This document shows positions 8,668 through 16,048 of a DNA stretch of 64,000 bases, one piece after another. A program made the position numbers and the translations under genes. The stretch lies in the NCBI GenBank assembly GCA_045587385.1, contig JAZNCE010000128.1:1-64000 (forward strand), in the 5' to 3' direction. This stretch comes from SVQP01 sp045587385 (lineage in GTDB: Bacteria > Bacillota > Clostridia > Oscillospirales > CAG-272). The notes beneath the pieces are model-generated. The model saw only the letters and a program-made list of their open reading frames with translations, searched no databases and was not told the DNA's origin. How positions within the stretch are numbered: the stretch's first letter is position 1; every line of letters begins with the position of its first letter.

Positions 8668-8700
8668 CGTTGACTTTTGACACAAGGGGAAACCAATGAA

Positions 8701-9297
8701 ATGAAAAACAGAAATAGAGTAGAACAATATTTTTATCAAAAGGATTTTTCCATAGTTGAGATCATAGTGCTGATTTTAGCGATTATTTCTTTGATAGTAG
8801 CCACATTCGTACAAGGTGGAGGCCCTATAGGTCTTCCTGCTTTTCTGATTTGCATTATCGTCTTTTGCATATATCGCTCTTTCAAAATCAAAGATGCCGA
8901 AATCGATCAAACACTAAAAAGAATAATGCAGGATAATAAAATCGAGTGTTCAGAAAATGGTATTCAATGTTATGAATTAAAAGGGACTGTAATAAAGAAA
9001 AGAAAGGACGGAAAATTTATTTCTCCGAATTATTATATTACTAATATTGTCTTTTCATCAGAGGATACTCTTTTTAATATCTATATCATCGATTTAATTA
9101 AGAGATCTGTAGAAACAGTTTCCTGTAGTGTAAAATGTACTGAAAAAATAACTCTAACAGAGGAAACAATTAAGACCAGTGCTGGACTCGCTAAAGTGGC
9201 TCACCTTGAAATTGAAGATACTTGCGTAATTCCTGTCACACTCAATGAATATAAAACATCTCAATTAGTGCAAAACATTTGCGATATACACAAATAA
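8701..9297 (+). CDS. Hypothetical membrane protein
   Basis: 198 residues with two adjacent hydrophobic segments near the N-terminus (VEIIVLILAIISLIVATFV and GLPAFLICIIVFCIYRSF). A soluble domain of about 130 residues rich in beta-forming residues follows. I do not recognise a family. The ATG at 8701 follows an AGGGGA site; an upstream TTG frame at 8677 is a poorer choice. It follows the anti-sigma candidate by 33 bp and shares the low GC of the cluster, so it is probably co-transcribed. Confidence 0.7.
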   Translation: MKNRNRVEQYFYQKDFSIVEIIVLILAIISLIVATFVQGGGPIGLPAFLICIIVFCIYRSFKIKDAEIDQTLKRIMQDNKIECSENGIQCYELKGTVIKKRKDGKFISPNYYITNIVFSSEDTLFNIYIIDLIKRSVETVSCSVKCTEKITLTEETIKTSAGLAKVAHLEIEDTCVIPVTLNEYKTSQLVQNICDIHK

Positions 9298-9326
9298 AGC
9301 ATTTTGTTTTTATAGGGGGTAATAGA

Positions 9327-9950
9327 ATGGCGATGAATAAGGACTTGCCCAGAGATATAGCTAAACACGTTAATAGAAAAATTGCACGATGCATAATCAT
9401 ATTTGTGCTTTTGGAAAGTATTGCGATTGGAATTAGCATTTTCTCTCGGGAGTACCTAACAGCAAATACCAACATTGCTTTTTATATATTCATTGTTCTA
9501 TTCCTTTGCATAATCCCTTTTTTCGTATCGGGGTTTCCATTTAAACTAATTGACAAATCATGGCGCGGGATCGTGACAGATGTTCTTATTAAAGAGGAAA
9601 CAGGAACATTTATGGCAGGCGGTGGCAAGGCCTTCCCGTATGACAAGAATGTTATATACTTGAAAGTAAAAAAAGATAATGGGAAAGAGATGCGCATAAC
9701 TGCTCGTGAGTTTGGAATCCGATCTCACGCAGGATTCCCCGTTCCAAACGAGGGGGATATTACGCAGCATTTGAACGAGTACTCTGTTGGAGACATCGTG
9801 TATCATTTTTATGGTTTGAAGCATAATTACATTGTTAAGAAAAATTCGGAAATGATAGAGTGTGTTGTATGCGGTTCCCAAAATCAAAAAGATCGTAGCG
9901 ATTGCTTAAATTGTGGGCATTCGCTTGTAAAAATGCAGTGTAATAGATAA
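9327..9950 (+). CDS. Hypothetical membrane protein with C-terminal zinc ribbon
   Basis: 207 residues. Two transmembrane helices lie at about 20-75 (CIIIFVLLESIAIGISIF and AFYIFIVLFLCIIPFFVS). A middle domain that could be an SH3/OB-like barrel follows. The C-terminal treble-clef ribbon has paired CxxC motifs (CVVCGSQNQ and CLNCGHSL). The ATG at 9327 was chosen for the GGGGG ribosome-binding site at 9315-9319. The function is unknown; the ribbon suggests metal binding or protein contact rather than catalysis. Confidence 0.7.
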   Translation: MAMNKDLPRDIAKHVNRKIARCIIIFVLLESIAIGISIFSREYLTANTNIAFYIFIVLFLCIIPFFVSGFPFKLIDKSWRGIVTDVLIKEETGTFMAGGGKAFPYDKNVIYLKVKKDNGKEMRITAREFGIRSHAGFPVPNEGDITQHLNEYSVGDIVYHFYGLKHNYIVKKNSEMIECVVCGSQNQKDRSDCLNCGHSLVKMQCNR

Positions 9951-10045
9951 TCCTAATATCTTGTTTATTGCAATTGCTTGAATCAACAATTGCTTTATAT
10001 GGCATATCAAATCTTATAAAAAATCAAACAAGGAGCAATAACAAA

Positions 10046-10786
10046 ATGAAAAGCAAACACATTCAAAATATCTTACTACTATTTGTTTGTAGCATTATAA
10101 TACTCACTACAACTGCATGCGTGAATGAAATAGATCCCCCCACGCAGACCACTGATTCAACGCATGATATAACAACTGATATTACAAACGGTGAAACAGA
10201 ACAACCGTCGGAAACTACAACCGAGCAGGTCGATGAAGTCAACGCAATCCTCGCCGATCTGAACCACGACGGAACAGACGATAAAATTGTCATTACTTAT
10301 GATGATGAGCAAAAAAGTTCTGCAACCATTCAGGTAATTAACGGCAAAGACAATTCCGAGTTGATGTCGGACACACTCACGCTTGGTGGAAACAAAATTG
10401 GTGCGTACTACCTGCAGTTAGGAAAAGGCAATATACGCGACAGTCTTGTATCTTGGCATTATGAATATTTAGAAGACGGAAAATTATATTTCTATTACAG
10501 TGTTTTTAACTATGAACCGGATGGCAAGATTACGTATAGTGCTCGCGGCGGCGACACCTTTAATGTACCAAATAAAGGTTCAGCCATAAGAGGAGGCGAA
10601 GCTTTCTTGGTGATGAGGAAAAAGATTCAAGAGAACATCGAAGCGGAACGGAGCCACTATACCGGCTATCTGTTACTTGACAACCAAGGTGACAGCATGT
10701 TGATCAGCACAGCGGATAATATGCTGACCCCTACAGAGCTTACGTTTGAGTTGGAGGATTTCGTCATTGAGTCCGAGGGAGAATAA
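10046..10786 (+). CDS. Lipoprotein with a calcium-loop-like motif
   Basis: 246 residues. The signal peptide ends in a lipobox (ILTTTAC), so Cys becomes the lipidated N-terminus. A Thr/Asp/Glu-rich tether of about 45 residues follows (TQTTDSTHDITTDITNGE). The folded domain opens with LADLNHDGTDDKIVITY, an EF-hand or FG-GAP-like D-x-N-x-D-G-x-x-D loop. The ATG at 10046 follows AAGGAG; the longer frame from 9968 lacks a ribosome-binding site. It is part of the AT-rich cluster and could be the extracellular member of the sigma-factor regulon. The specific function is unknown. Confidence 0.75.
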   Translation: MKSKHIQNILLLFVCSIIILTTTACVNEIDPPTQTTDSTHDITTDITNGETEQPSETTTEQVDEVNAILADLNHDGTDDKIVITYDDEQKSSATIQVINGKDNSELMSDTLTLGGNKIGAYYLQLGKGNIRDSLVSWHYEYLEDGKLYFYYSVFNYEPDGKITYSARGGDTFNVPNKGSAIRGGEAFLVMRKKIQENIEAERSHYTGYLLLDNQGDSMLISTADNMLTPTELTFELEDFVIESEGE

Positions 10787-10790
10787 CCAT

Positions 10791-10871
10791 ATGAAAAACT
10801 CACTTATCAAAAGAATTGGTACAAGTATTTTTCGAAGTCTTGTATTGTTTATAATGAATACGGTAGCATAA
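10791..10871 (+). CDS. Possible 26-residue hydrophobic peptide
   Basis: A short frame, MKNSLIKRIGTSIFRSLVLF followed by six residues and TAA. It starts 4 bp after the lipoprotein stop, with a GGAG site inside that gene's last codons. It could be a real small peptide or the N-terminal remnant of a decayed membrane protein similar to the gene at 10896. Support is weak. Confidence 0.25.
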   Translation: MKNSLIKRIGTSIFRSLVLFIMNTVA

Positions 10872-10895
10872 CAAAAACAAAAGACGGAGGTTTTT

Positions 10896-11447
10896 ATGAC
10901 CAAACAGTTATGGTTCAAATGCCTGAAAAGTATCGTATTATCTACTATAGCATCACTCGGTGCTTTTGTGGTCTGTGGCTTAGTGATTGCAGCCGCCCTG
11001 AATTCAATCAAAAATGATGCCATTCAAGATCTTGCAATAAAAGCAATTATAATGATTGTATATGCGATCTTTCTGTATATATTCCGTATGCGCAATCGCT
11101 TGAATACCTATGCCGAGCATACAAACATATTTGACCCAAAAAAAGAATTGATCGCTTACATCAAAACCGAGGGAAAAACTATGTTCATTTTTTACGGTGC
11201 TATTGCAATCGTATCGGAGATTTCTCACTGGATTACGTCTTTATCGAGTGCCACTCCAAATCCTGTCACGTTCGTCTCACAGTTCTGCATAGGCCCTTGG
11301 GTCAATATGACAATTCCTGTTTTGCGATCTGTTATTGCCTTCGTTTACTCGGCGGTAATCGTTTGCCTGCTGGCTGTTTTGCGTAGCCGTAAAGTCTATC
11401 AAGATGAAACCGAGGCAAAAGCCACAAGAAAACATCTTCAGGAGTAA
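10896..11447 (+). CDS. Hypothetical four-helix membrane protein
   Basis: 183 residues with four predicted membrane segments: two near the N-terminus (IASLGAFVVCGLVIAAAL and AIIMIVYAIFLYIF) and two in the C-terminal half (MFIFYGAIAIVSEISHWI and SVIAFVYSAVIVCLLAVL). A polar loop separates the pairs, and a charged cytoplasmic tail ends the protein. A GGAGG site precedes the ATG. I do not recognise the family. The position behind the ECF cluster suggests an accessory membrane role. Confidence 0.7.
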   Translation: MTKQLWFKCLKSIVLSTIASLGAFVVCGLVIAAALNSIKNDAIQDLAIKAIIMIVYAIFLYIFRMRNRLNTYAEHTNIFDPKKELIAYIKTEGKTMFIFYGAIAIVSEISHWITSLSSATPNPVTFVSQFCIGPWVNMTIPVLRSVIAFVYSAVIVCLLAVLRSRKVYQDETEAKATRKHLQE

Positions 11448-11452
11448 ACGCT

Positions 11453-11521
11453 ATGAGCATGTGGAGGAAGAAACGCTATTTAATTGCGTCTATTAATACC
11501 GCAAAGGAGAATAAGCAATGA
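11453..11521 (+). CDS. Possible 22-residue leader peptide
   Basis: A short frame, MSMWRKKRYLIASINTAKEN followed by KQ, whose TGA overlaps the ATG of the next gene (ATGA at 11518-11521). It also contains that gene's AAAGGAG site. It may serve only as a translational coupler. An AGGAG precedes its own ATG at the end of the previous gene. Confidence 0.3.
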   Translation: MSMWRKKRYLIASINTAKENKQ

Positions 11522-11820
11522 AGAAATTAATTATTGTTCTTTTTGAAAATGATTTAGAATTTAAAGAGTATTCTAATCAAGTATGCGAAAAGTTTGCTAA
11601 TTTATCGGCAGAGAAAGAGTTTTGCGGGATTTGGGGAGAAATATTATTTAACAACGAAGATTGCATATCTTCTGTTTCAGGTTGCGTAAATCACTTTGTT
11701 AATAATGCTGATAAAACAGAAATCATATTTGGCATTAGTAGTAAGGATTATGATAATATTATTTCAAAGATATGTACAGAAAATTGTGTTATTGAAATAA
11801 TATCTTGCAAAAATCTATGA
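11518..11820 (+). CDS. Hypothetical protein, 100 residues
   Basis: A small acidic cytoplasmic protein beginning MKKLIIVLFENDLEFKEYSN, without signal peptide or membrane helix. It contains five cysteines without a clear metal motif. A strong AAAGGAG site and low GC like its neighbours support a real gene. I do not recognise a family. Confidence 0.6.
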   Translation: MKKLIIVLFENDLEFKEYSNQVCEKFANLSAEKEFCGIWGEILFNNEDCISSVSGCVNHFVNNADKTEIIFGISSKDYDNIISKICTENCVIEIISCKNL

Positions 11821-11859
11821 GTTGTAATTCTGTTGACCTAATTGTACCGGGAGTTTTAA

Positions 11860-11884
11860 GTAACAGAGGACGGTTCTCTGTTAC
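11860..11884. repeat. 25-bp palindromic repeat, copy 1
   Basis: A perfect inverted repeat with arms GTAACAGAG and CTCTGTTAC around GACGGTT, extended by TAAG and CTTA on the outside. It belongs to the widespread GGGGACGGTTCT-type elements that are known in Firmicutes and are often linked to Y1/RAYT transposases. A second copy lies at 12099-12123 in the same orientation. Confidence 0.8.
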
Positions 11885-11951
11885 ACACTTAAAAGTTAAT
11901 ACTTAAGAAATAAATCAATATTATCATATTGGCACATAGGGAGGCGATTAA

Positions 11952-12098
11952 ATGTTTTTTTCTCGAAAATCAAATGAAGTTAGACATAGGTTAATACTGC
12001 TCCTGTTTGTCCCCTTTGTGTTCGTGTTTGTTTTGGGAATCACGCTTTATGCTATATGGCCGGTAATCATTTCAATCGTTATTTCTATTATGATATAA
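11952..12098 (+). CDS. 48-residue single-pass membrane miniprotein
   Basis: A short gene preceded by a very good AGGGAGG site (11938-11944). It encodes a basic N-terminus (MFFSRKSNEVRHR) followed by about 33 almost entirely hydrophobic residues (LILLLFVPFVFVFVLGITLY and on), ending in TAA at 12096-12098. The stop codon lies in the outer TAAG arm of the palindromic repeat copy 2. The gene is exactly enclosed by the two repeats. Its role could be regulatory or toxin-like, but nothing in the sequence decides this. Confidence 0.55.
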   Translation: MFFSRKSNEVRHRLILLLFVPFVFVFVLGITLYAIWPVIISIVISIMI

Positions 12099-12123
12099 GT
12101 AACAGGGGACGGTTCTCTGTTAC
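12099..12123. repeat. 25-bp palindromic repeat, copy 2
   Basis: Arms GTAACAGGG and CTCTGTTAC around the same GACGGTT core as copy 1, with the same outer TAAG and CTTA. One base breaks the perfect palindrome. The two copies are 239 bp apart and enclose the 48-residue gene. Confidence 0.8.
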
Positions 12124-12140
12124 GCACTTATATGATAAAA

Positions 12141-12161
12141 GAGGTCGGTTAGTCCGACCTC
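12141..12161. terminator. Bidirectional terminator between the AT-rich cluster and spoIIIAH
   Basis: Stem GAGGTCGG with TTAG loop and CCGACCTC, followed by TTTTTT on the plus strand. The plus-strand bases just left of the stem (ATAAAA) give TTTTAT on the minus strand. It can end both the plus-strand cluster and the minus-strand spoIIIA operon. Confidence 0.85.
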
Positions 12162-12176
12162 TTTTTTCGTATGCAC

Positions 12177-12776
12177 TTATTCTCTTGTAATAATGCTGAT
12201 CCCTGCGGGGGAAATGCCCGTCTGCTCGTAGACGATGGCATTGATCTGCGCAAGCGCAGCTGCGCTCAGCTCGCCCTCGTGCTGCACCACGATGCTGACG
12301 TTCTCACCGCTGATGACCGCAACGCATTGCGCGTACCCCTTGGTCTTGATCAGAGATTCGATCTTTGCCTCGTTCTCCATTTCGGATGCGATCTGTCTGA
12401 TCTCGGCAACCGCCTCTGCCTTGACCTGATCGGTGGCGTTGTCGTTATCCACTACCGAATTGAGCACCTCAAGTGCCTCGTCACGCGCCTTTTGTCTGGA
12501 AACCTGCACGCTGCTGAAGTAGGAATTGGCGTCTGCGGACGTGCTGTTCTGATTGCCCGTGCTCGAGCCCGTACCCAGCGTGGTGCCGTAGTTGGTGTTC
12601 ATGCCCGCGCTCTGATCGTAATTGAAGGAATCGTCCTTATTGTCGCCTGCAAAGAAGATCCAGTTGACGTAGACCGCAAGACCGATCATAATGACCGCGC
12701 CCGCAATGATCAGGTTGCGTTTGCCCATTTTCTTGAAAAAATCGCCTATGGTATTGAGTACCTTTTTGAAGTTCAT
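12177..12776 (-). CDS. spoIIIAH: Stage III sporulation protein AH
   Basis: SpoIIIAH spans the mother-cell-derived outer forespore membrane and binds SpoIIQ from the forespore, forming the ring channel (feeding tube). 199 residues: a short cytoplasmic start, a transmembrane helix (LIIAGAVIMIGLAVYVNWIF, about 22-42), a Ser/Thr/Asn-rich linker and the C-terminal ring-building (YscJ/FliF-like) domain. The domain is recognisable by VSRQKARDEALEVLNSVV and ends ISIITRE. It is the last gene of the operon, 66 bp after spoIIIAG. A similar 3' end is found at 7265-7300. Confidence 0.93.
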   Translation of the reverse strand: MNFKKVLNTIGDFFKKMGKRNLIIAGAVIMIGLAVYVNWIFFAGDNKDDSFNYDQSAGMNTNYGTTLGTGSSTGNQNSTSADANSYFSSVQVSRQKARDEALEVLNSVVDNDNATDQVKAEAVAEIRQIASEMENEAKIESLIKTKGYAQCVAVISGENVSIVVQHEGELSAAALAQINAIVYEQTGISPAGISIITRE

Positions 12777-12841
12777 ATGTAAGCCCTCCGTTTTTGTTTT
12801 ACGCTATATCTTATTGTGCGGTCAAGTCAAATATGCATGCT

Positions 12842-13393
12842 TTATTCGTTTTGTGCACCGCTGACGTGAATTTTATTTGTCCCGATGCCAAACGCCGCGC
12901 TCACCAAAGCGGTCAACTCGTTTTGTACCCGAGAATCTGCCCCGCCCGTGCACACAATGCCCACGCCTGCAATCTCGGGCTGCTTTTTGACCAGCAGCAA
13001 GGGACTTTGCGCGCTGCCCGCACCCACGATGACGTAGCTTTCCTCCCACGTATAGCTGTCGCTGTCCGTTTTGCTTTCCAGATCGCGGGCGTACACGTAC
13101 TCGTACCCGCCCGACAGCGTGACCACGACCTGCACCCTGCCAACGCCCTGCACCCCGGCACAAAGCCCCGCGATCTCGCGCGAAAGCTCCTGCTTATACG
13201 CCTGCAGCTCGCTTTGCTCGTCTGTCACGGCAGCGGTATTTTTTTGCACATTTTTACGAGCGGGCAGATCAAAGCTGCCCACCACCAAAAGCCCCAAGCC
13301 CACGATCGCTCCCAGCACCACGATCCACAGCTTGCCGCTCTTTTTCATTTGCCCCACAGTTCCCGTGATCTCCGAAACACCGTTTGTATACAT
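12842..13393 (-). CDS. spoIIIAG: Stage III sporulation protein AG
   Basis: SpoIIIAG forms a large ring in the space between mother cell and forespore. 183 residues: cytoplasmic N-terminus, one membrane helix (LWIVVLGAIVGLGLLVVGSF, about 22-41), then the ring-building domain with VVVTLSGGYEYVYARDLE, a typical SpoIIIAG motif, and a C-terminal stretch SAAFGIGTNKIHVSGAQ. It lies 4 bp after spoIIIAF. Confidence 0.93.
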   Translation of the reverse strand: MYTNGVSEITGTVGQMKKSGKLWIVVLGAIVGLGLLVVGSFDLPARKNVQKNTAAVTDEQSELQAYKQELSREIAGLCAGVQGVGRVQVVVTLSGGYEYVYARDLESKTDSDSYTWEESYVIVGAGSAQSPLLLVKKQPEIAGVGIVCTGGADSRVQNELTALVSAAFGIGTNKIHVSGAQNE

Positions 13394-13397
13394 CTCT

Positions 13398-13847
13398 CTA
13401 CTCCAATACTACCTTACATGTACAATCCAAAAGTCCTTCCACATACGCAATGATGGGATCGGGATCACGCCAGATCGCCTTGCCCGATAAGAGCAGCGTG
13501 ACCGCTTTCACGCCGCCGTCCTCGCCCCATTCCACAAGCACGCGGCACTGCTCGGGCGGCAAGCCCTGCTCGCGCTCCAAAAGCACTTGCAGCTGCCCGA
13601 CCACCAAAGCATCCGAAAACTGTGCGTAATCCTGCTCCTCCCCCTCCCCTTCCTGCCAAGCCTCGGGAATCTCCCAAGCCCCCTGCCCCACGGCTTGCAC
13701 AAGGCTCATGACAGGCGAGATCAGCAGCGCGATGACGCAAAGGCTGCAAAGCAGCTTGGCGTGCTGCATAGCACTCTCGGGCACCAAGGTACACACCAGC
13801 GCAACCAACACTGCCACCAGGGCAAGGCTATATAAATATTCTCCCAT
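13398..13847 (-). CDS. spoIIIAF: Stage III sporulation protein AF
   Basis: 149 residues with two N-terminal membrane helices (LYSLALVAVLVALVCTLV and LLCSLCVIALLISPVMSLV) followed by a soluble ring-building-like domain. This is the usual SpoIIIAF architecture. It lies 6 bp after spoIIIAE in the operon. Confidence 0.9.
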   Translation of the reverse strand: MGEYLYSLALVAVLVALVCTLVPESAMQHAKLLCSLCVIALLISPVMSLVQAVGQGAWEIPEAWQEGEGEEQDYAQFSDALVVGQLQVLLEREQGLPPEQCRVLVEWGEDGGVKAVTLLLSGKAIWRDPDPIIAYVEGLLDCTCKVVLE

Positions 13848-13853
13848 GCTACC

Positions 13854-14993
13854 TCACCCCACCCAAGCGGCTGCACTTGCCGCAAACGCGCCAACGGCTA
13901 TGATAAACACCGCCGTACACATGGCAACCGCAGCCGCCATATAGCCAAAGAGGCTGCTTGCCTCACCCAGCATCGCACTCTCGGGGGCACAGCCAAGCAG
14001 GTGTGCAAGCGTTGCTCCGAGATCAAACAGGGTGCGCAGCGCAAGCATTTGCAGCAGCACCGGCAAGCAGGTCAGAAACAAAAGGATCACCCCGCACCCG
14101 CCCGCAAGTCCGCGCAGCATACCCACGCCCGCGGCAAGCGTATCAAGCGAGCCCGAAAGCGCACCGCCCACGACGGGGATCATTTGCCCGATGGCGTAGC
14201 GTCCGCTGCGCATGGCGAGGCTGTCCGCCCGCGAGGCAAGCAGGCTTTGCGCACTAAGGCAAATGGATAACAGAAAGGTCAGCACGCCAAGCACCGTGGT
14301 GTAGGTCTTTTTGAGAAACGCCGAGATTTTGGAAAGATCCACGCCCGATTCCAAGATGCCCGGCAGCGTCATTGCCATGCAGCTGCCGAACAGGGGCGGC
14401 GCGATATTCGCACACACGCTGCCGCATACGTTCAGCCCCACCGAAAGCATTGCGTTGCCCACAGTGGCACGCGTGACGTTGCCGCCCATGATATAGAGCG
14501 CACTCATCAAGGGCATCATCCCGCCCATCAACGTGCGCAACGAGGCAAAATACGCCACCATAGAGTCCACCGCGGCATATCCCGCTGCTGCTAAAGCACC
14601 AAACAGACAAAGACGAGGCGCAAGACTTGCCCAAGGCAGACTTTGCGCCTTGCCCACAGAGCGCATCAGACCGCACAAGAGGATCAGACCGCAGATCGAT
14701 GCAAGCAGTCCCCCACTTTGCCCGAATTGCAAGCGATACACCTGCAAACCAAGTCCCAAAAGCCCCGAAAACGAGGTCATTTGCGCAAACGCGTCGCGCA
14801 CCTCCGTTACGTCGCGGGAAAACAGCCCCTCCGGTAAAATGCCTGCAAGCGTCTCGGGAATGCACTCCTCCAGCGCGATATATTGCTCGGGCAGCGTGCT
14901 GTAATCAACGCTCGCCTGCTCTGCCGATGCGCCAAAGCACAAAAAGCATGCTGCCGCCAGCGTCACGATCACACCCCACACCCACACCTTCAC
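13854..14993 (-). CDS. spoIIIAE: Stage III sporulation protein AE
   Basis: A polytopic membrane protein of the SpoIIIA-SpoIIQ channel. 379 residues: a cleavable-looking signal peptide (VTLAAACFLCFGASAEQ) and multiple membrane segments from about residue 100. The conserved central part includes YIMGGNVTRATVGNAMLSVG. The start overlaps the spoIIIAD stop by 4 bp. Confidence 0.93.
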   Translation of the reverse strand: MKVWVWGVIVTLAAACFLCFGASAEQASVDYSTLPEQYIALEECIPETLAGILPEGLFSRDVTEVRDAFAQMTSFSGLLGLGLQVYRLQFGQSGGLLASICGLILLCGLMRSVGKAQSLPWASLAPRLCLFGALAAAGYAAVDSMVAYFASLRTLMGGMMPLMSALYIMGGNVTRATVGNAMLSVGLNVCGSVCANIAPPLFGSCMAMTLPGILESGVDLSKISAFLKKTYTTVLGVLTFLLSICLSAQSLLASRADSLAMRSGRYAIGQMIPVVGGALSGSLDTLAAGVGMLRGLAGGCGVILLFLTCLPVLLQMLALRTLFDLGATLAHLLGCAPESAMLGEASSLFGYMAAAVAMCTAVFIIAVGAFAASAAAWVG

Positions 14994-15373
14994 GATAACA
15001 ACTCCTTCGTCATGCCCAGTATTTCCGTAATGAGCGGCAACGCCTGCAGCACCACCGCAATTTTGCCCGCTCCCTCCAGTGCCGTTGCCAAGCCGACTTC
15101 ACCAAAGTCGCGGCAGATCCCTGCCCCCAGCGCGCAAAGCAAGGTGATCCCCAGCCCCGAGAGCAATATCTCACCGTGTGCTGTGGGCAGGCTTTGCTCA
15201 CATAGGCTTTTGATCATATCCACAATGGGCTGCGCTGCACCAAGCACCGCAAAAAAGATCAGCACCGTGCCCGCGGCACGCACGGGCAGTACCATTTCGG
15301 CTTTATATTGCTTGAGCACCCATACAGCGGCAAGGCACAGCATGGCGATGCCGCAAATTTTGAGTATATCCAT
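14990..15373 (-). CDS. spoIIIAD: Stage III sporulation protein AD
   Basis: A 127-residue membrane protein (MDILKICGIAMLCLAAVWVL) with about four hydrophobic segments, the standard size for SpoIIIAD. It may make an export-gate-like component with SpoIIIAC. A longer frame to 15415 was rejected: the ATG at 15373 lies 2 bp from the spoIIIAC stop, matching the tight operon packing. Confidence 0.92.
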   Translation of the reverse strand: MDILKICGIAMLCLAAVWVLKQYKAEMVLPVRAAGTVLIFFAVLGAAQPIVDMIKSLCEQSLPTAHGEILLSGLGITLLCALGAGICRDFGEVGLATALEGAGKIAVVLQALPLITEILGMTKELLS

Positions 15374-15374
15374 A

Positions 15375-15569
15375 CTAAAAGCCAAAGGTGGCATACACCA
15401 GCGAGAACAGCTCACCGATCTGCTCTACAAGCATCAGCAGCACCACCACAATACCCGCAATCGTGACCAGGGTTGCCTGCTCGTCGCGCCCCGATTTATT
15501 TAAGATCTGCGTGGCGACCGAAACAAGCAGCCCCACGCCCGCCACCTTTAAGATAAGACCTACTTCCAT
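15375..15569 (-). CDS. spoIIIAC: Stage III sporulation protein AC
   Basis: 64 residues with two membrane helices (VGLILKVAGVGLLVSVATQI and VTIAGIVVVLLMLVEQIGEL), the exact size and pattern of SpoIIIAC. The longer frame to 15701 is an artefact: it overlaps spoIIIAB, and the ATG at 15569 lies 2 bp after the spoIIIAB stop. Confidence 0.92.
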   Translation of the reverse strand: MEVGLILKVAGVGLLVSVATQILNKSGRDEQATLVTIAGIVVVLLMLVEQIGELFSLVYATFGF

Positions 15570-15571
15570 AG

Positions 15572-16048
15572 TTACCAAAGAAGGATCACCGCGCCCGCAG
15601 CGCACAGCATCCATATCGCTCCGTTCGTTTTTACTCTTGCGGGCAGCTCGCTTTCCAGCTGCGTGCGTTTTTCGCGCAAAAGCTCGATGTAATAGTCGCA
15701 CCGCTTGATCTGCTCGTCGCGAAAGCCGCTGCCCAATCCCGCGCCAAAGCTTTGCAGCACGCGATAGGTTTCGGGATCCAGATAGCTTTTGACGTGCGGC
15801 AAAAGTGCCTCAATCGACTCTACCTGCCCCGGGCACCTGCAATCGGCAAGGATGCCCTTATCCATCGAGAGCATAATTTGCTCGACGGGCATGGCGTAGC
15901 AATCAATGCGACCCTTGATATAAAAGATGAGCGAGATCAGCGCATCGTGCACCCGCAGCCGCGCGCGTTCGTACCGCGCAGCCCCCAAAGCAAGCCCCGT
16001 GCCGCTGGCAAGCACCAGTATAGCCCCCGCAATCTTAAAGACAAGCAT
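15572..16048 (-). CDS. spoIIIAB: Stage III sporulation protein AB
   Basis: 158 residues with an N-terminal and a C-terminal hydrophobic segment and a central domain related to type II secretion GspF (LISLIFYIKGRIDCYAMPVE, FGAGLGSGFRDEQIKRCDYY). It interacts with the SpoIIIAA ATPase in models of the channel. It overlaps the spoIIIAA 3' end by 14 bp. Confidence 0.92.
   Translation of the reverse strand: MLVFKIAGAILVLASGTGLALGAARYERARLRVHDALISLIFYIKGRIDCYAMPVEQIMLSMDKGILADCRCPGQVESIEALLPHVKSYLDPETYRVLQSFGAGLGSGFRDEQIKRCDYYIELLREKRTQLESELPARVKTNGAIWMLCAAGAVILLW

Noticed and set aside
9279..9326. Longer N-terminus of the zinc-ribbon membrane protein
   Set aside because: The upstream start lies inside the previous gene and lacks a ribosome-binding site, whereas the ATG at 9327 has GGGGG at proper spacing.
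7265..12213. Integrative element with att sites at both spoIIIAH-like ends
   Set aside because: No integrase, excisionase or conjugation gene is present, and the two 34-bp ends differ at about a quarter of positions, too much for a recent att duplication. Kept only as a remnant observation.
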